A stretch of 64,000 nucleotides of DNA, from contig NZ_VUMG01000001.1 of NCBI RefSeq assembly GCF_009696315.1, positions 1 through 64,000 of the forward strand, written 5' to 3'. This document shows, one piece after another, positions 54,256 through 63,807 of the stretch (position 1 is its first letter; every line of letters begins with the position of its first letter). Below the pieces are notes generated by a model that was given only the letters and a program-made list of their open reading frames with translations, was not told the DNA's origin and ran no database searches. The translations under genes and the position numbers were made by a program. This stretch comes from Cutibacterium porci (GTDB lineage Bacteria > Actinomycetota > Actinomycetes > Propionibacteriales > Propionibacteriaceae).

Positions 54256-55644
54256 ATGCCGAAGGAGGCGCCAATAGTGACAAGCGAAACACAACTAGTC
54301 CGCGAGGAACACAACCTCGGACGAGCTGCACTCAACACCCTGAAGGGGTGCCTGGGCAACCTCGTCGAGTGGTACGACGTCTACACCTACACGGTCTTCG
54401 CGACATACTTCCAAAACCAGTTCTTCAGCCCCGAGGACAAGAACTCGCGCATCTACGTCTATGCCGTGTTCGCCATCACGTTCCTCATGAGGCCATTAGG
54501 GTCGTGGTTTTTCGGGCGATGGGCAGACCGTCACGGACGCCGCTCTGCCCTCACTTTTTCTGTCCTCGTCATGGCTTTCGCCTCGCTCGTGGTAGCAATC
54601 CTGCCGTCACGTGACCGCATTGGTATGTGGGCCGCTGTCTTGCTCATCATCTGCCGCATCGTTCAAGGCTTCGCAACCGGAGGCGAATACGGCACCTCGG
54701 CGACTTACATGTCGGAGGCGGCCGTTCGTCACCGGAGAGGATTCTTGTCGTCTTTCCAATATGTGACCCTTGTCGGCGGTCAGGTCATCGCCCAGGCTGT
54801 TCTCCTCATCGAGACCGCCACCATGTCTCACGATCAGATCGCCACCTGGGGTTGGCGCATTGCTTTTGGTATTGGCGGCATCGCAGCAGTCGTCGTGTTG
54901 TGGATGCGACGCACCATGGATGAATCCCTCACGGAGGAGCACCTGAAGAACATCCGCTCCGGCCTAGACCGGGATTCCGGCACGATGCGTACCCTGCTGG
55001 TGCAACACTGGCAGCCCCTTCTGTTGGTGTTCCTCATCACTATGGGCGGCACGGTCTGCTTCTACACCTATTCGGTCAACGCTCCAGCCATCGTCAAGTC
55101 CACATTCGAGGATGATGCGATGACAGCGACCACTATCAACCTCATCGCGCTCATCATTCTTATGTTCCTACAGCCCATCGGGGGCCTCATTTCCGACAGG
55201 ATCGGCCGCAAACCGTTGCTAGTCTTCTTCGGAGTCGGCGCCATCTGCTACACCTGGGCGCTCATCACCTTCCTACCGAAGACCACGAATCCTTTCGGTG
55301 CCTTCGGTCTGCTGCTGGTCGGCTACATCATCTTGACCGGATACACGTCGATCAACGCTCTAGTGAAGTCCGAGCTCTTCCCAGCCAGCATCCGTGCCTT
55401 AGGTGTCGGCCTCGGCTACGGACTTGCCAATTCCTGTTTCGGTGGCACTGCCCCACTCATCTACGAGGCCTTCAAGGAACAAGGCAAAGTAACGTGGTTC
55501 ATCGGCTATGTCACGACTTTGACTTTCATCTCAACCCTCATTTACATCTTCGGGTTGAAGAACAAAACCGCAACGTATCTTGATCACGAGCAAGGACATG
55601 CGTGGGCCCATAATGAGGGAGGGACTCCGCCGGCCGCCATATGA
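54256..55644 (+). CDS. MFS metabolite:H+ symporter (KgtP/ShiA type)
   Basis: The 462-residue, 12-segment transporter has the family hallmark GNLVEWYDVYTYTVFATYF in segment 1, RPLGSWFFGRWADRHGRRSA in the 2-3 loop, and RIVQGFATGGEYGTSATYM in segment 4-5. This branch imports dicarboxylates, alpha-ketoglutarate, shikimate, proline or similar with protons. GGAGGC precedes the ATG. It is a single gene convergent with the ribosomal operon. Confidence 0.92.
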   Translation: MPKEAPIVTSETQLVREEHNLGRAALNTLKGCLGNLVEWYDVYTYTVFATYFQNQFFSPEDKNSRIYVYAVFAITFLMRPLGSWFFGRWADRHGRRSALTFSVLVMAFASLVVAILPSRDRIGMWAAVLLIICRIVQGFATGGEYGTSATYMSEAAVRHRRGFLSSFQYVTLVGGQVIAQAVLLIETATMSHDQIATWGWRIAFGIGGIAAVVVLWMRRTMDESLTEEHLKNIRSGLDRDSGTMRTLLVQHWQPLLLVFLITMGGTVCFYTYSVNAPAIVKSTFEDDAMTATTINLIALIILMFLQPIGGLISDRIGRKPLLVFFGVGAICYTWALITFLPKTTNPFGAFGLLLVGYIILTGYTSINALVKSELFPASIRALGVGLGYGLANSCFGGTAPLIYEAFKEQGKVTWFIGYVTTLTFISTLIYIFGLKNKTATYLDHEQGHAWAHNEGGTPPAAI

Positions 55645-55724
55645 CACGTGGGGCACGTGGTGAACCCCTGAGGCGCAACAATGAGGTTGCCTCGTCATTT
55701 ACTTTCGCCGGTGGTGACGCAACA

Positions 55725-55756
55725 AGGGGGAGGATGCCCAGTGGGCACCTCCCCCT
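55725..55756. terminator. Bidirectional terminator after rplI
   Basis: AGGGGGAGG/CCTCCCCCT perfect arms with an inner TGCCCA/TGGGCA extension form a long hairpin between the convergent rplI and MFS genes. Confidence 0.88.
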
Positions 55757-55771
55757 ACGTCTGCGTGTGCG

Positions 55772-56221
55772 TCACGCGGCGGGAACAGTCTCGACCGTGA
55801 CGTGGCCCTTAATGGATTCATGCAGCTTAACGCCGACGGTATGCTTGCCGATGGTCTTGATCGGCTTGGTGATCTCGATAGCCCGCTTATCGAGGGCGGG
55901 GCCACCAGCCTTCTTGACGGCCAAAGCGATATCGCCAGGAGTCACCGCACCAAACAGACGACCGCTATCCCCGGCTTGGACTGTCACCTGGACGACCAGA
56001 TGCTCCAGCTGCGAGCGGATCTGCTCAGCCTCCTCCTTGGACTTGATCTCCTTGGCCTGGCGAGCGCGCGTAATGTCCTTGATCTGGGCCTCAGCGCCAC
56101 GCGTCCACTTGATGGCGTAATTCTTCGGCAGCAAGTAGTTACGGCCGTAGCCATCCTTAACCTCGACGATGTCACCAGGGACACCAAGCTTCGCCACCGG
56201 GGCAGTGAGAATAAGCTTCAT
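55772..56221 (-). CDS. rplI: 50S ribosomal protein L9
   Basis: The 149-residue protein with the N-terminal signature MKLILTAPVAKLGVPGDIVE and GYGRNYLLPKNYAI, a long connecting helix and a C-terminal domain ending in HVTVETVPAA. It binds 23S rRNA. Last gene of the rpsF-ssb-rpsR-rplI operon. Confidence 0.98.
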   Translation of the reverse strand: MKLILTAPVAKLGVPGDIVEVKDGYGRNYLLPKNYAIKWTRGAEAQIKDITRARQAKEIKSKEEAEQIRSQLEHLVVQVTVQAGDSGRLFGAVTPGDIALAVKKAGGPALDKRAIEITKPIKTIGKHTVGVKLHESIKGHVTVETVPAA

Positions 56222-56235
56222 GTCTTTCTCCCTTC

Positions 56236-56475
56236 TCAGCGAGCCGTCGAGGCGTACGGGAGCAGTGCGAGTTCGCGTGCGTTCTTGATCGCGATAGCAA
56301 CCTTGCGCTGATCCTGAACAGACAGCCCGGTAACGCGACGAGCGCGAATCTTGCCCCGCTCAGAAATGAACTTGCGCAGCAGGGCGGTGTCCTTGTAGTC
56401 AACCGCGCCAATATGCACGGTCTTGATCGGAACGACCTTCTTCTTGTTCACAGACTTGCGCTGTGGACCGGCCAT
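56236..56475 (-). CDS. rpsR: 30S ribosomal protein S18
   Basis: The 79-residue protein beginning [16 protein letters not shown], with the S18 core [19 protein letters not shown] and [20 protein letters not shown]. It forms a heterodimer with S6 on the 30S platform. No zinc-binding cysteines are present, so this is the C-minus form. It is separated from rplI by 14 bp. Confidence 0.98.
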
Positions 56476-56602
56476 TGTGGTGCTCTCCTTCGTATGAAAG
56501 CCCGGCTTTTGCCGGAATGTGCCTTGTCCGCAACCCCCGGATGGGGGCGCCGAACCTGATGTTTTTTGATGACGCTTTGCCTCAGCGACCTATTCCTACC
56601 GA

Positions 56603-57184
56603 TCAGAACGGAGGCTCGTCGGTCTGGGCTGAGGCCCACGGATCGACTCCGCCACCACGGTTGGCGTCACCGTTGTTATAAGACCCCTGGTTCCCGGAGT
56701 TCCCACCCCAGTTACCTCCCTGACCACCCGACCAACTGCCCTGGCCACCACCGGAGTTTCCACCCCAGTTGCCACCCTGACCGCCGCCAGCATTGCCGCC
56801 CCAGTTGCCTCCACCGGAGGACTGGTTACGCGAAACCTTCGCCGAAGCGAACCTCAGCGACGGGCCAACCTCGTTGACGTCAATCTCATAGGAGGTGCGG
56901 CGGTTACCGTCGCGATCCTCGTAGGAACGAGCCTTGAGATTGCCGTTGACGACGACGCGCATCCCCTTTGAGAGGGACTCAGCAACATTTTCGGCAAACT
57001 GACGCCACACAGAGCAGTTGAGGAACATTGCCTCACCGTCACGCCACTCATTGGTCTGCCGGTCAAAAGTTCGCGGGGTCGACGCCACCGTGAAGTTCGC
57101 GACGGGCACCCCGTTGGGGGTGAAGCGCAGCTCAGGATCAGCAGTTAAATTGCCGATCACCGTAATGGGTGTTTCGCCAGCCAT
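56603..57184 (-). CDS. ssb: Single-stranded DNA-binding protein
   Basis: The 193-residue protein has an N-terminal OB-fold (about 1-112: [41 protein letters not shown]). A Gly/Asn/Gln/Trp-rich flexible tail built of [11 protein letters not shown]-type repeats follows, with the conserved acidic tip DEPPF that recruits repair and replication proteins. It sits between rpsF and rpsR, the usual order. Confidence 0.97.
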   Translation of the reverse strand: MAGETPITVIGNLTADPELRFTPNGVPVANFTVASTPRTFDRQTNEWRDGEAMFLNCSVWRQFAENVAESLSKGMRVVVNGNLKARSYEDRDGNRRTSYEIDVNEVGPSLRFASAKVSRNQSSGGGNWGGNAGGGQGGNWGGNSGGGQGSWSGGQGGNWGGNSGNQGSYNNGDANRGGGVDPWASAQTDEPPF

Positions 57185-57311
57185 GTCAGTCTCCAGATCG
57201 CAGCGGTTCTCTTAGTTTGCAATCAATGGTTCCAGTGTGCCGCTCGCCCCAGACAGTCTCCCGGGCATCGCCTAAGAAACAGAGCGAACAGCCTTGTGGG
57301 GTCTGAGATCG

Positions 57312-57602
57312 TCAGTGGATCTCGGGACGCATGACCTTGGTACGCATGACCTTCTCGTCGATGGCGAGAAGACGATCCATCTCCTGGATGGTCGCGGGCT
57401 CACAGGTCGCGTTGACGACGACGTAAATGCCTTCCGACTTCTTCTGAATGTCGTAGGCCAAACGACGCTTACCCCACACGTCAACGTTATCGACGGTGCC
57501 CTTCTCGTCAGTGATGACCTTCAGGTACTTCTCCATAAGGGAATCGACCTGACGCTCTTCGACGGTCGGATCAATGATGATCATGACCTCGTACTTACGC
57601 AT
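57312..57602 (-). CDS. rpsF: 30S ribosomal protein S6
   Basis: The 96-residue protein beginning [20 protein letters not shown], with the S6 fold and [20 protein letters not shown]. It pairs with S18 (rpsR) in the 30S subunit. First gene of the operon; an AGGAGG site lies just upstream. Confidence 0.98.
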   Translation of the reverse strand: MRKYEVMIIIDPTVEERQVDSLMEKYLKVITDEKGTVDNVDVWGKRRLAYDIQKKSEGIYVVVNATCEPATIQEMDRLLAIDEKVMRTKVMRPEIH

Positions 57603-57665
57603 ACGCTGACTCCACCTCCTCTGGTCTCAGCGGCCACGAGTACATCCCGTGGCAGGAGGGCGAAT

Positions 57666-57698
57666 GCCACCGGTCAAGATCTTCCCGACCGGCCAGCC
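57666..57698 (-). promoter_or_regulatory. Candidate S6:S18-binding leader hairpin of rpsF
   Basis: On the minus strand the rpsF leader contains a 6-bp stem CCGGTC/GACCGG with an 11-nt loop and GG and TGG flanks. In many bacteria an S6:S18 complex represses this operon by binding a leader hairpin with conserved CCG nucleotides; position and sequence are compatible, but the structure was not verified. Confidence 0.4.
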
Positions 57699-58117
57699 AC
57701 CATGACAGGCAGCCAATTGAGTACAATACCGGGCGATCGGCCGTTCTCCGAATTCAGCTGATGCGCACACGGTTATGACGGTATAGCCACACCACCCAAT
57801 CAGCTAGCGCTCAATCGTCTAGCATCATTTGACTGCGGTCGCGCCTGGAGGCTGTGAGCCACAGGAGCCATACACAGTGCTACGAGGCGCTTAGGCCACC
57901 CTAAGTCATTAGTAACAGTTTCATCACGTTTTTGCCACAGGGACTCGCGCACACGCCCACTTATCCGACAGAGTTCTCCCCAAAGTGGCATAACTGCATC
58001 CGTCGATCCGGTATGTGAACACCGCTTATTCCGTGCCGGATCTTTGGACAATCTGTGTGCTACCTATGCGAGCCCGGGAGGTCCGGCCGCAGTGTCAAGG
58101 AAAGACGGTCACAAAGT

Positions 58118-61100
58118 ATGCACGCATTTCGAGGAGGGGGGCTACTCGCAGGAATCGTTGCGCTGGCGCTAACAGCTACCCCAGCCGCGATGGCCGCGCC
58201 GAGCCCCACCCCACCGACTCCCTCTCCCACCCCTGTGACACACAAGCAGTCCGCGAAGGTCAAGGTCATGGTGCTTCTGACCGGCCAGCCGTCGGGACGC
58301 GGAGCTGAAAAAACTAATCTCGCCGAGCTGAGCCGCACTATTAGTGCTATTCAATCCAAAGTTCCGATCAAGGTCGATCGCCGCTTCGGCATGCTCCTCA
58401 AGGGCTTTTCGGCCTGGGTCGAGACTGCCGATATTCCCACACTCCGAGCCCAGCCAGGCGTCGCATCCGTCAAGCCAGTGCGCGCTTATCAGCCAGTTGA
58501 CGACGACACCAACCTCGCTACCGGAGCCACTGCTGTCGGCAAGACAGGTCTCGACGGGCGCGGCACCGTCGTCTCCATCGTTGATACCGGTATCGACATC
58601 AAGCACCAAGACATGCGTCTTGACGCCGACGGCACATCCCACGCCAAGCTCAAGGCCGTTAACGGGTTCACCGACAAGGTGCCCTACGGTTACAACTTCG
58701 CTGACCGCAACACCAACGTCAAGGACACCACCGACTCCCAGCACGGCATGCACGTGGCCGGCATTGTGGCGGCCAACGGTGGCCCCACTGCCAACGCGGC
58801 AACGAACGGGCGCGTCAACGGCGCGGCTCCCAACGCTCAGCTGCTCGCCATGAAGGTGTTCTCCAACGATCCGGAAAAATCCGCGTCTGCCTACACCGAC
58901 GACATTGTCGCAGCGATTGAAGAATCAGTGCGTCACGGCGCAGACGTCATCAATATGTCGCTTGGCTCGCCCGACGGCGTCGATTCCTCAGATCAAGGCG
59001 AGGCCTTAGCCATCGCCAACGCCCAACATGCCGGAGTTCAAGTCCTTGTCGCCGCCGGCAATGAGGGGGTAGCGACGTCCGTCAACGGTGACGAATACGA
59101 CACCGTCGAACGCCTCGACAACGGGTCATTGGGTAGCCCGGCTACCGCCCCTGCCGCCTGGTCTGTCGCGTCGATTAATAATTCCCACAAGGTGGTTACC
59201 GCCGCCAACGCCAGCTGGGATGGCGGCTCCGCCGTCGTCGGCTACCAGCAGCAAGCTGGCCCGGTCGACCTCAACGTCCATAAGCTGATTGTCGCCGGTA
59301 CAGGTCAGCCCGACCAGGTTCCCGCCGAGGTGAAGGGCAACTGGGCACTCATTGAGCGCGGCGACATTACCTTCGCCGATAAAGTCAAGAACGCCGCCGC
59401 CAAGGGCGCGACGGGCGTCATTATCTTTAATAATGCCAATGGCGGAAACGACATTCCCGGTATGGCAGGCATCGAGGCAGCCACTATCCCCGTCTCTGGC
59501 ATGGGTCACGACGATGGGCAAAAGCTCGTCGACGTCGCAAAGTCCGGCAAGGACGTGTCGATCCAGCTCACGAAGTCCAACCAGCTCGTCGACAATCCCG
59601 ACCCGCTACTTGCTTCGAGCTTCACCTCATGGGGGGCTACCCCGGACCTCAATTTCAAGCCAGAGATCGCCGGCATCGGCGGATCAGTGTATTCGACGGT
59701 TAACGACAACAAGTACGACGTCAAATCTGGCACCTCCATGGCCACCCCCAATGTCGCCGGGCTCACGTCGCTCATGCTGCAATCCCTGCGGAGCAAGGAG
59801 CCCGGATTATCGCCCGTTGACGCCGATACTCGGATTCGCACCGCCTTTTCTAACACTGCCGTCAGACCGACGACCTCCGACGGTGTACCTCAGGCGCCCC
59901 GCCAAATTGGAGCTGGGCTGGCTCAAGTCGACCGCGCCGTTGCAACCAAGGTGCTTGCCACGGTGAACGGTAGCCCGAACGCAGCTCTCAAGGAGATCAC
60001 CTCACCGCGGAAGGTCAACGTCACCCTTACCAACATTGGGGATAAACCACAGACGCTCACGACCGGCCAGACCTGCGTTATCAACGAGAGTCATACGCCG
60101 GGGCAGCCGCTGACTGAATGCTCAACCACGGAACATGCGACGACTGCGACGAAGACTGTCACCGTCCCGGCCCACGGCACCGTGAACGTCTCGTGGACTG
60201 TGACGCCGAATCCTGGCCAGGCCCACTGGTTGGAGGGCTGGCTCACTTTCTCATCTGCCGATCCATCCCAGCCTGACGTGGCCGTTCCTTACCTGGGATT
60301 CGTTGGCGACTGGAACGCTGAAAACATCATCGACACCCCGGTCTACGCCAATACCCCGTCGCTGATGTCACAGGTTTTCGGCAAAGACACACCGCACAAG
60401 ACCGTGCTTGCCAGCGACATACTCGGGTCGACAACTATTGAGCGTGGTGTCGGCGCGAACTACTTCTCCCCCAACGGAGACGGAGTAGTCGACACCATTT
60501 TCGCCCGGACGATGCTGCTGCGCTCGGCCCAAGAACTCAAGTTCTCTGTGGCGGATGCCCACGGCAATACCGTCCGCGAACTCGGATCCGACCGCGATCT
60601 GCAGCACATTGTGCTGAACAAGCTCCCCGGAGAATTGCGGAACGCCGCTGACGAAGACATCGATCGCTCCTGGGACGGCACGGTGTGGGACGCCAAGAAG
60701 GGCACGTTCGTCACAGCTCCTGAAGGCAACTACACCTTTAAAGTACAGGCTCGGCTATCGCCGAACTTCGGCTGGCAGACCGTCACTATGCCGTTCGTCC
60801 TCGATGTGACGGCTCCGAAACTTGCTACTTCGGTGCGCAAGAACACTGACGGCACCGCGTCAGTCATCGTCAAGGCCACCGACTCCGGATCAGGCACCGC
60901 CCGTGTTGTGGCTCAGGACGGCTCCGGCGCAACGCTGACGGCCGACACGAAATCAATGCCCGGCGCCACAGTCTTCACGGTGGCCGATCCGACCGCGGCC
61001 AAGTACGTTCAGGTGACCGGCGTCGACCGGGCCCTCAACACCACTACGTCCATCGTCCTGCTCGAGGACACGGTTCTCACGACTCCCGATCGGCTCTCCA

Positions 61101-63595
61101 CGGGAGCCGTCGTCAACGCTGAGACACCTGATTCCTCAAGCGTGTCCCAGGTCAAGGCCCAGCCCTTCCTACGCGACGACAAGACGCTGCCGATCCGCGG
61201 GGTCGCATCTGCTGATGTGGCGAGAGTCCTCGTCAACGGTGTCGAAGCCGTCATCGACGCCGACCATCACTTCACGGCGATGGTCGGATGGGACGAGGGT
61301 CACAATACGTATGAGATCGTCGCTCAGGATGCTGCCGGCAAGGTCCTCGGTCGCTCGACGTCATGGGTTGACGTCGATCTTAAGGGGCCCCAGTTGACCG
61401 CTGATGCGGCCCGTAGCTCTGCGAACCTTGCCACTATCGCCAAAGACGGCAGCGTTCAACTATCCGGGACGGTTTCCGATGATCAGGCCAAGGTCGGCGA
61501 CAATCGACGCCCACTCACCGTGACCATCGGTAAGCAAAAAGTCGACGTCAACCCCGATGGGACCTTCAAAGCCACCGTCAAGCCGTCGACGTCAGCTACC
61601 CAAATCGTCGTAACGGCCACCGACGGCGTGAATATCACGACCGTCAGCCTGCCGCTGGACCGTCCGGTCAGTGCAGATAACGCACTGGAAATTACGTTCG
61701 ACGACCCGGCTATAGCCGATACGTACTCCCCGTTCGGGCAGCCAAACGTCTTTCTAGACGCTAAGAATCCCCATGTCGATGCTGGGTCAAACCCTCGCAC
61801 CTACACGATTTCGGGCACATTCAACCGTGCCCCGAAGTCCTTCACCATCGAAGGCAAAGAGGTCCAGCTTGACTCCGCATTGCACTTCTCCGTGAAGGTG
61901 CCGATCAACCAAGGCTTGACGAGAATCGGCTACACCGTCACTGACACGGGTACGGGGGCGCAGACCCTCGAGAGCGCATGGCGAGTGTTCTATGACAGTA
62001 AGATCCCCGGAATCCACCTTGACGAGCCACGTATCGACGAAGACGGTGCGATCTACATCACCAAACCGTCTCAGGACGTGACCTTCGCTGGCCAAGTATG
62101 GGACAACGCCTTCGGCTACAACCTGGCTGTTAACGGCAACATCATTACCAACTACACCAACATCTGGGATCCAGGGGCGAACATCAACAAGCGCGGATTC
62201 TCCGAGGATGTCAAAGCATCCGACGGCGACCGCATCCTCCTAGGCCTATATGACCTCATGGGCAATGGTCTTGAGCAAGTGATCCCTGTTGTCAGTGACA
62301 CGAAGGATCCCGAGGTCGAAGTTGCTGGGGTCAAGCCCGGCGAGGTGGTTTCCACACCGACGACCATCACCGTCAAGGCTTCAGACGCTCACTTGAGGAA
62401 TATGAAGGTGACGCTCGATGGCAAGCAGGTCGCTTTCAAGGCCACCACGGTGGTGCCCGCCAAGGGTGCCGAGGTGAGCCTTGACGGTGAACCGGATGAC
62501 ACCGCCATTACCTCTGGGTCGGCGAGCGCTTCGGCACCACCGTCATCGGCCAGTGCATCCGCCTCACCCAGCGCACTAGCCACCGAATCGGCGACGCGAA
62601 GCAATGATGCCGCTACTCAAGCAGAGCAGGCTGCCGCCAAGAAGGTTGCCGCTAAAGCCGCTGCAGCTCAAGCAGCCGTCAACAAGGAGGCCGCCGCTCC
62701 CACGCCCACGAAGACCGGTGAGGGTTATACCCAGCTAACGGTCAAGCTGCCGACCACCTCACTAGTGGCAGGACCTCATCAGCTGGCTGTGACGGCCACT
62801 GACCGTGCTGAGCGCCGTACCGACGTTGCCGTGCCATTCACGGTAGACGCCGCTCCGCGCATCGAGGGGCCGTCCGCAATCACCGTAAACCCCGACGAGA
62901 ACGTGCTGGATCAGATCCGCGCCGCCTACAAGGTGGTTGATGACCTCGACGCTCACCTCGTAGTTAACGCCAACCTGACTGGCCTCGTCATGGACAAGGC
63001 TGTTCCGGTGGTCCTCACTGCGGTCGACTCCGCCGGACACGTCGTTACCAAGACGGTACAGGTCACCCTGCAACGTCCAGAGAGGACCCTCGCTGGTAAG
63101 TGCGGGACGATGAAGGGCCGATTTGCGAAGGGGGACTCGATTTCGATCACCTGCCGCACCGACGACAACGGCGACATCATCGTCACCGTGAAGAACGCCG
63201 GACCGACTGTCCTTGGAACACTGGCCCTCAATGTGCCGACCGATCGGAAGATCCTCGTCCTTGAGGACGGCAAGGTCGTCGGGACCGCGAAGGCTCGGGT
63301 AGTTAACGGCAAGGTCATGCTTGACGTCCCGTCGAAGATCACCCTCGACTTCACGAATGCCGACTCAACACAGTCCCCAGGCAAGGATCAGCCTGGACGC
63401 CACGGCTCTAAGCCGGGCAGCGGACACTCCAACGGATCAAACGGTTCCACGGGTTCGCAAGCCCCGCACCGCCACTATCAGTTGCCTTCTACTGGTGGTG
63501 ACCCCGCAACCGGCGCGACTGGCCTTGTTGGGCTGGCCGGACTCGCAGCAGTCATCGCCATGGCCGCTACAGTCGTCCGCAAAGCGCGCCGTTGA
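58118..63595 (+). CDS. Cell-wall-anchored subtilisin-like serine protease (S8, C5a-peptidase/lactocepin type)
   Basis: The ATG at 58118 (MHAFRGGGLLAGIVALAL) begins a clear signal peptide; the longer frame from 58055 adds unsupported residues. The 1825-residue precursor has an inhibitor-like propeptide (about 45-135) and an S8 domain with the full triad: D156 (SIVDTGID), H209 (QHGMHVAG) and S540 (SGTSMATPN). A PA insert (about 375-470) is followed by tandem beta-sandwich repeats (about 630-1460). An Ala/Ser/Lys-rich spacer (about 1467-1535) and further domains precede the sorting signal LPSTG (1789-1793), a hydrophobic segment and RKARR. Exported, sortase-anchored, probably a virulence or nutrient protease. 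Confidence 0.93.
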   Translation: MHAFRGGGLLAGIVALALTATPAAMAAPSPTPPTPSPTPVTHKQSAKVKVMVLLTGQPSGRGAEKTNLAELSRTISAIQSKVPIKVDRRFGMLLKGFSAWVETADIPTLRAQPGVASVKPVRAYQPVDDDTNLATGATAVGKTGLDGRGTVVSIVDTGIDIKHQDMRLDADGTSHAKLKAVNGFTDKVPYGYNFADRNTNVKDTTDSQHGMHVAGIVAANGGPTANAATNGRVNGAAPNAQLLAMKVFSNDPEKSASAYTDDIVAAIEESVRHGADVINMSLGSPDGVDSSDQGEALAIANAQHAGVQVLVAAGNEGVATSVNGDEYDTVERLDNGSLGSPATAPAAWSVASINNSHKVVTAANASWDGGSAVVGYQQQAGPVDLNVHKLIVAGTGQPDQVPAEVKGNWALIERGDITFADKVKNAAAKGATGVIIFNNANGGNDIPGMAGIEAATIPVSGMGHDDGQKLVDVAKSGKDVSIQLTKSNQLVDNPDPLLASSFTSWGATPDLNFKPEIAGIGGSVYSTVNDNKYDVKSGTSMATPNVAGLTSLMLQSLRSKEPGLSPVDADTRIRTAFSNTAVRPTTSDGVPQAPRQIGAGLAQVDRAVATKVLATVNGSPNAALKEITSPRKVNVTLTNIGDKPQTLTTGQTCVINESHTPGQPLTECSTTEHATTATKTVTVPAHGTVNVSWTVTPNPGQAHWLEGWLTFSSADPSQPDVAVPYLGFVGDWNAENIIDTPVYANTPSLMSQVFGKDTPHKTVLASDILGSTTIERGVGANYFSPNGDGVVDTIFARTMLLRSAQELKFSVADAHGNTVRELGSDRDLQHIVLNKLPGELRNAADEDIDRSWDGTVWDAKKGTFVTAPEGNYTFKVQARLSPNFGWQTVTMPFVLDVTAPKLATSVRKNTDGTASVIVKATDSGSGTARVVAQDGSGATLTADTKSMPGATVFTVADPTAAKYVQVTGVDRALNTTTSIVLLEDTVLTTPDRLSTGAVVNAETPDSSSVSQVKAQPFLRDDKTLPIRGVASADVARVLVNGVEAVIDADHHFTAMVGWDEGHNTYEIVAQDAAGKVLGRSTSWVDVDLKGPQLTADAARSSANLATIAKDGSVQLSGTVSDDQAKVGDNRRPLTVTIGKQKVDVNPDGTFKATVKPSTSATQIVVTATDGVNITTVSLPLDRPVSADNALEITFDDPAIADTYSPFGQPNVFLDAKNPHVDAGSNPRTYTISGTFNRAPKSFTIEGKEVQLDSALHFSVKVPINQGLTRIGYTVTDTGTGAQTLESAWRVFYDSKIPGIHLDEPRIDEDGAIYITKPSQDVTFAGQVWDNAFGYNLAVNGNIITNYTNIWDPGANINKRGFSEDVKASDGDRILLGLYDLMGNGLEQVIPVVSDTKDPEVEVAGVKPGEVVSTPTTITVKASDAHLRNMKVTLDGKQVAFKATTVVPAKGAEVSLDGEPDDTAITSGSASASAPPSSASASASPSALATESATRSNDAATQAEQAAAKKVAAKAAAAQAAVNKEAAAPTPTKTGEGYTQLTVKLPTTSLVAGPHQLAVTATDRAERRTDVAVPFTVDAAPRIEGPSAITVNPDENVLDQIRAAYKVVDDLDAHLVVNANLTGLVMDKAVPVVLTAVDSAGHVVTKTVQVTLQRPERTLAGKCGTMKGRFAKGDSISITCRTDDNGDIIVTVKNAGPTVLGTLALNVPTDRKILVLEDGKVVGTAKARVVNGKVMLDVPSKITLDFTNADSTQSPGKDQPGRHGSKPGSGHSNGSNGSTGSQAPHRHYQLPSTGGDPATGATGLVGLAGLAAVIAMAATVVRKARR

Positions 63596-63620
63596 GGCAT
63601 AGCCACTGACGCATGACGAC

Positions 63621-63656
63621 ATGTCTCCCCTTCACCAGTCGGTGAAGGGGAGACAT
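63621..63656 (+). terminator. Terminator after the subtilase
   Basis: A 16-bp perfect stem (ATGTCTCCCCTTCACC and complement) with loop AGTC, followed by TGTCTG. Confidence 0.92.
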
Positions 63657-63807
63657 TGTCTGCTGTGCGCCAAGGTCGCATGGCGGAAGGTCTCTGCGCG
63701 GGAAACGTTGTTGCTGTGGGGGCATCCGCCCAAACAGCTAGGCGCGGCGTTAAGGCAAGACTGCGTAGCGGACACCGTCAGCTAGGTTTGCAAGGCGACA
63801 ACAGAAT

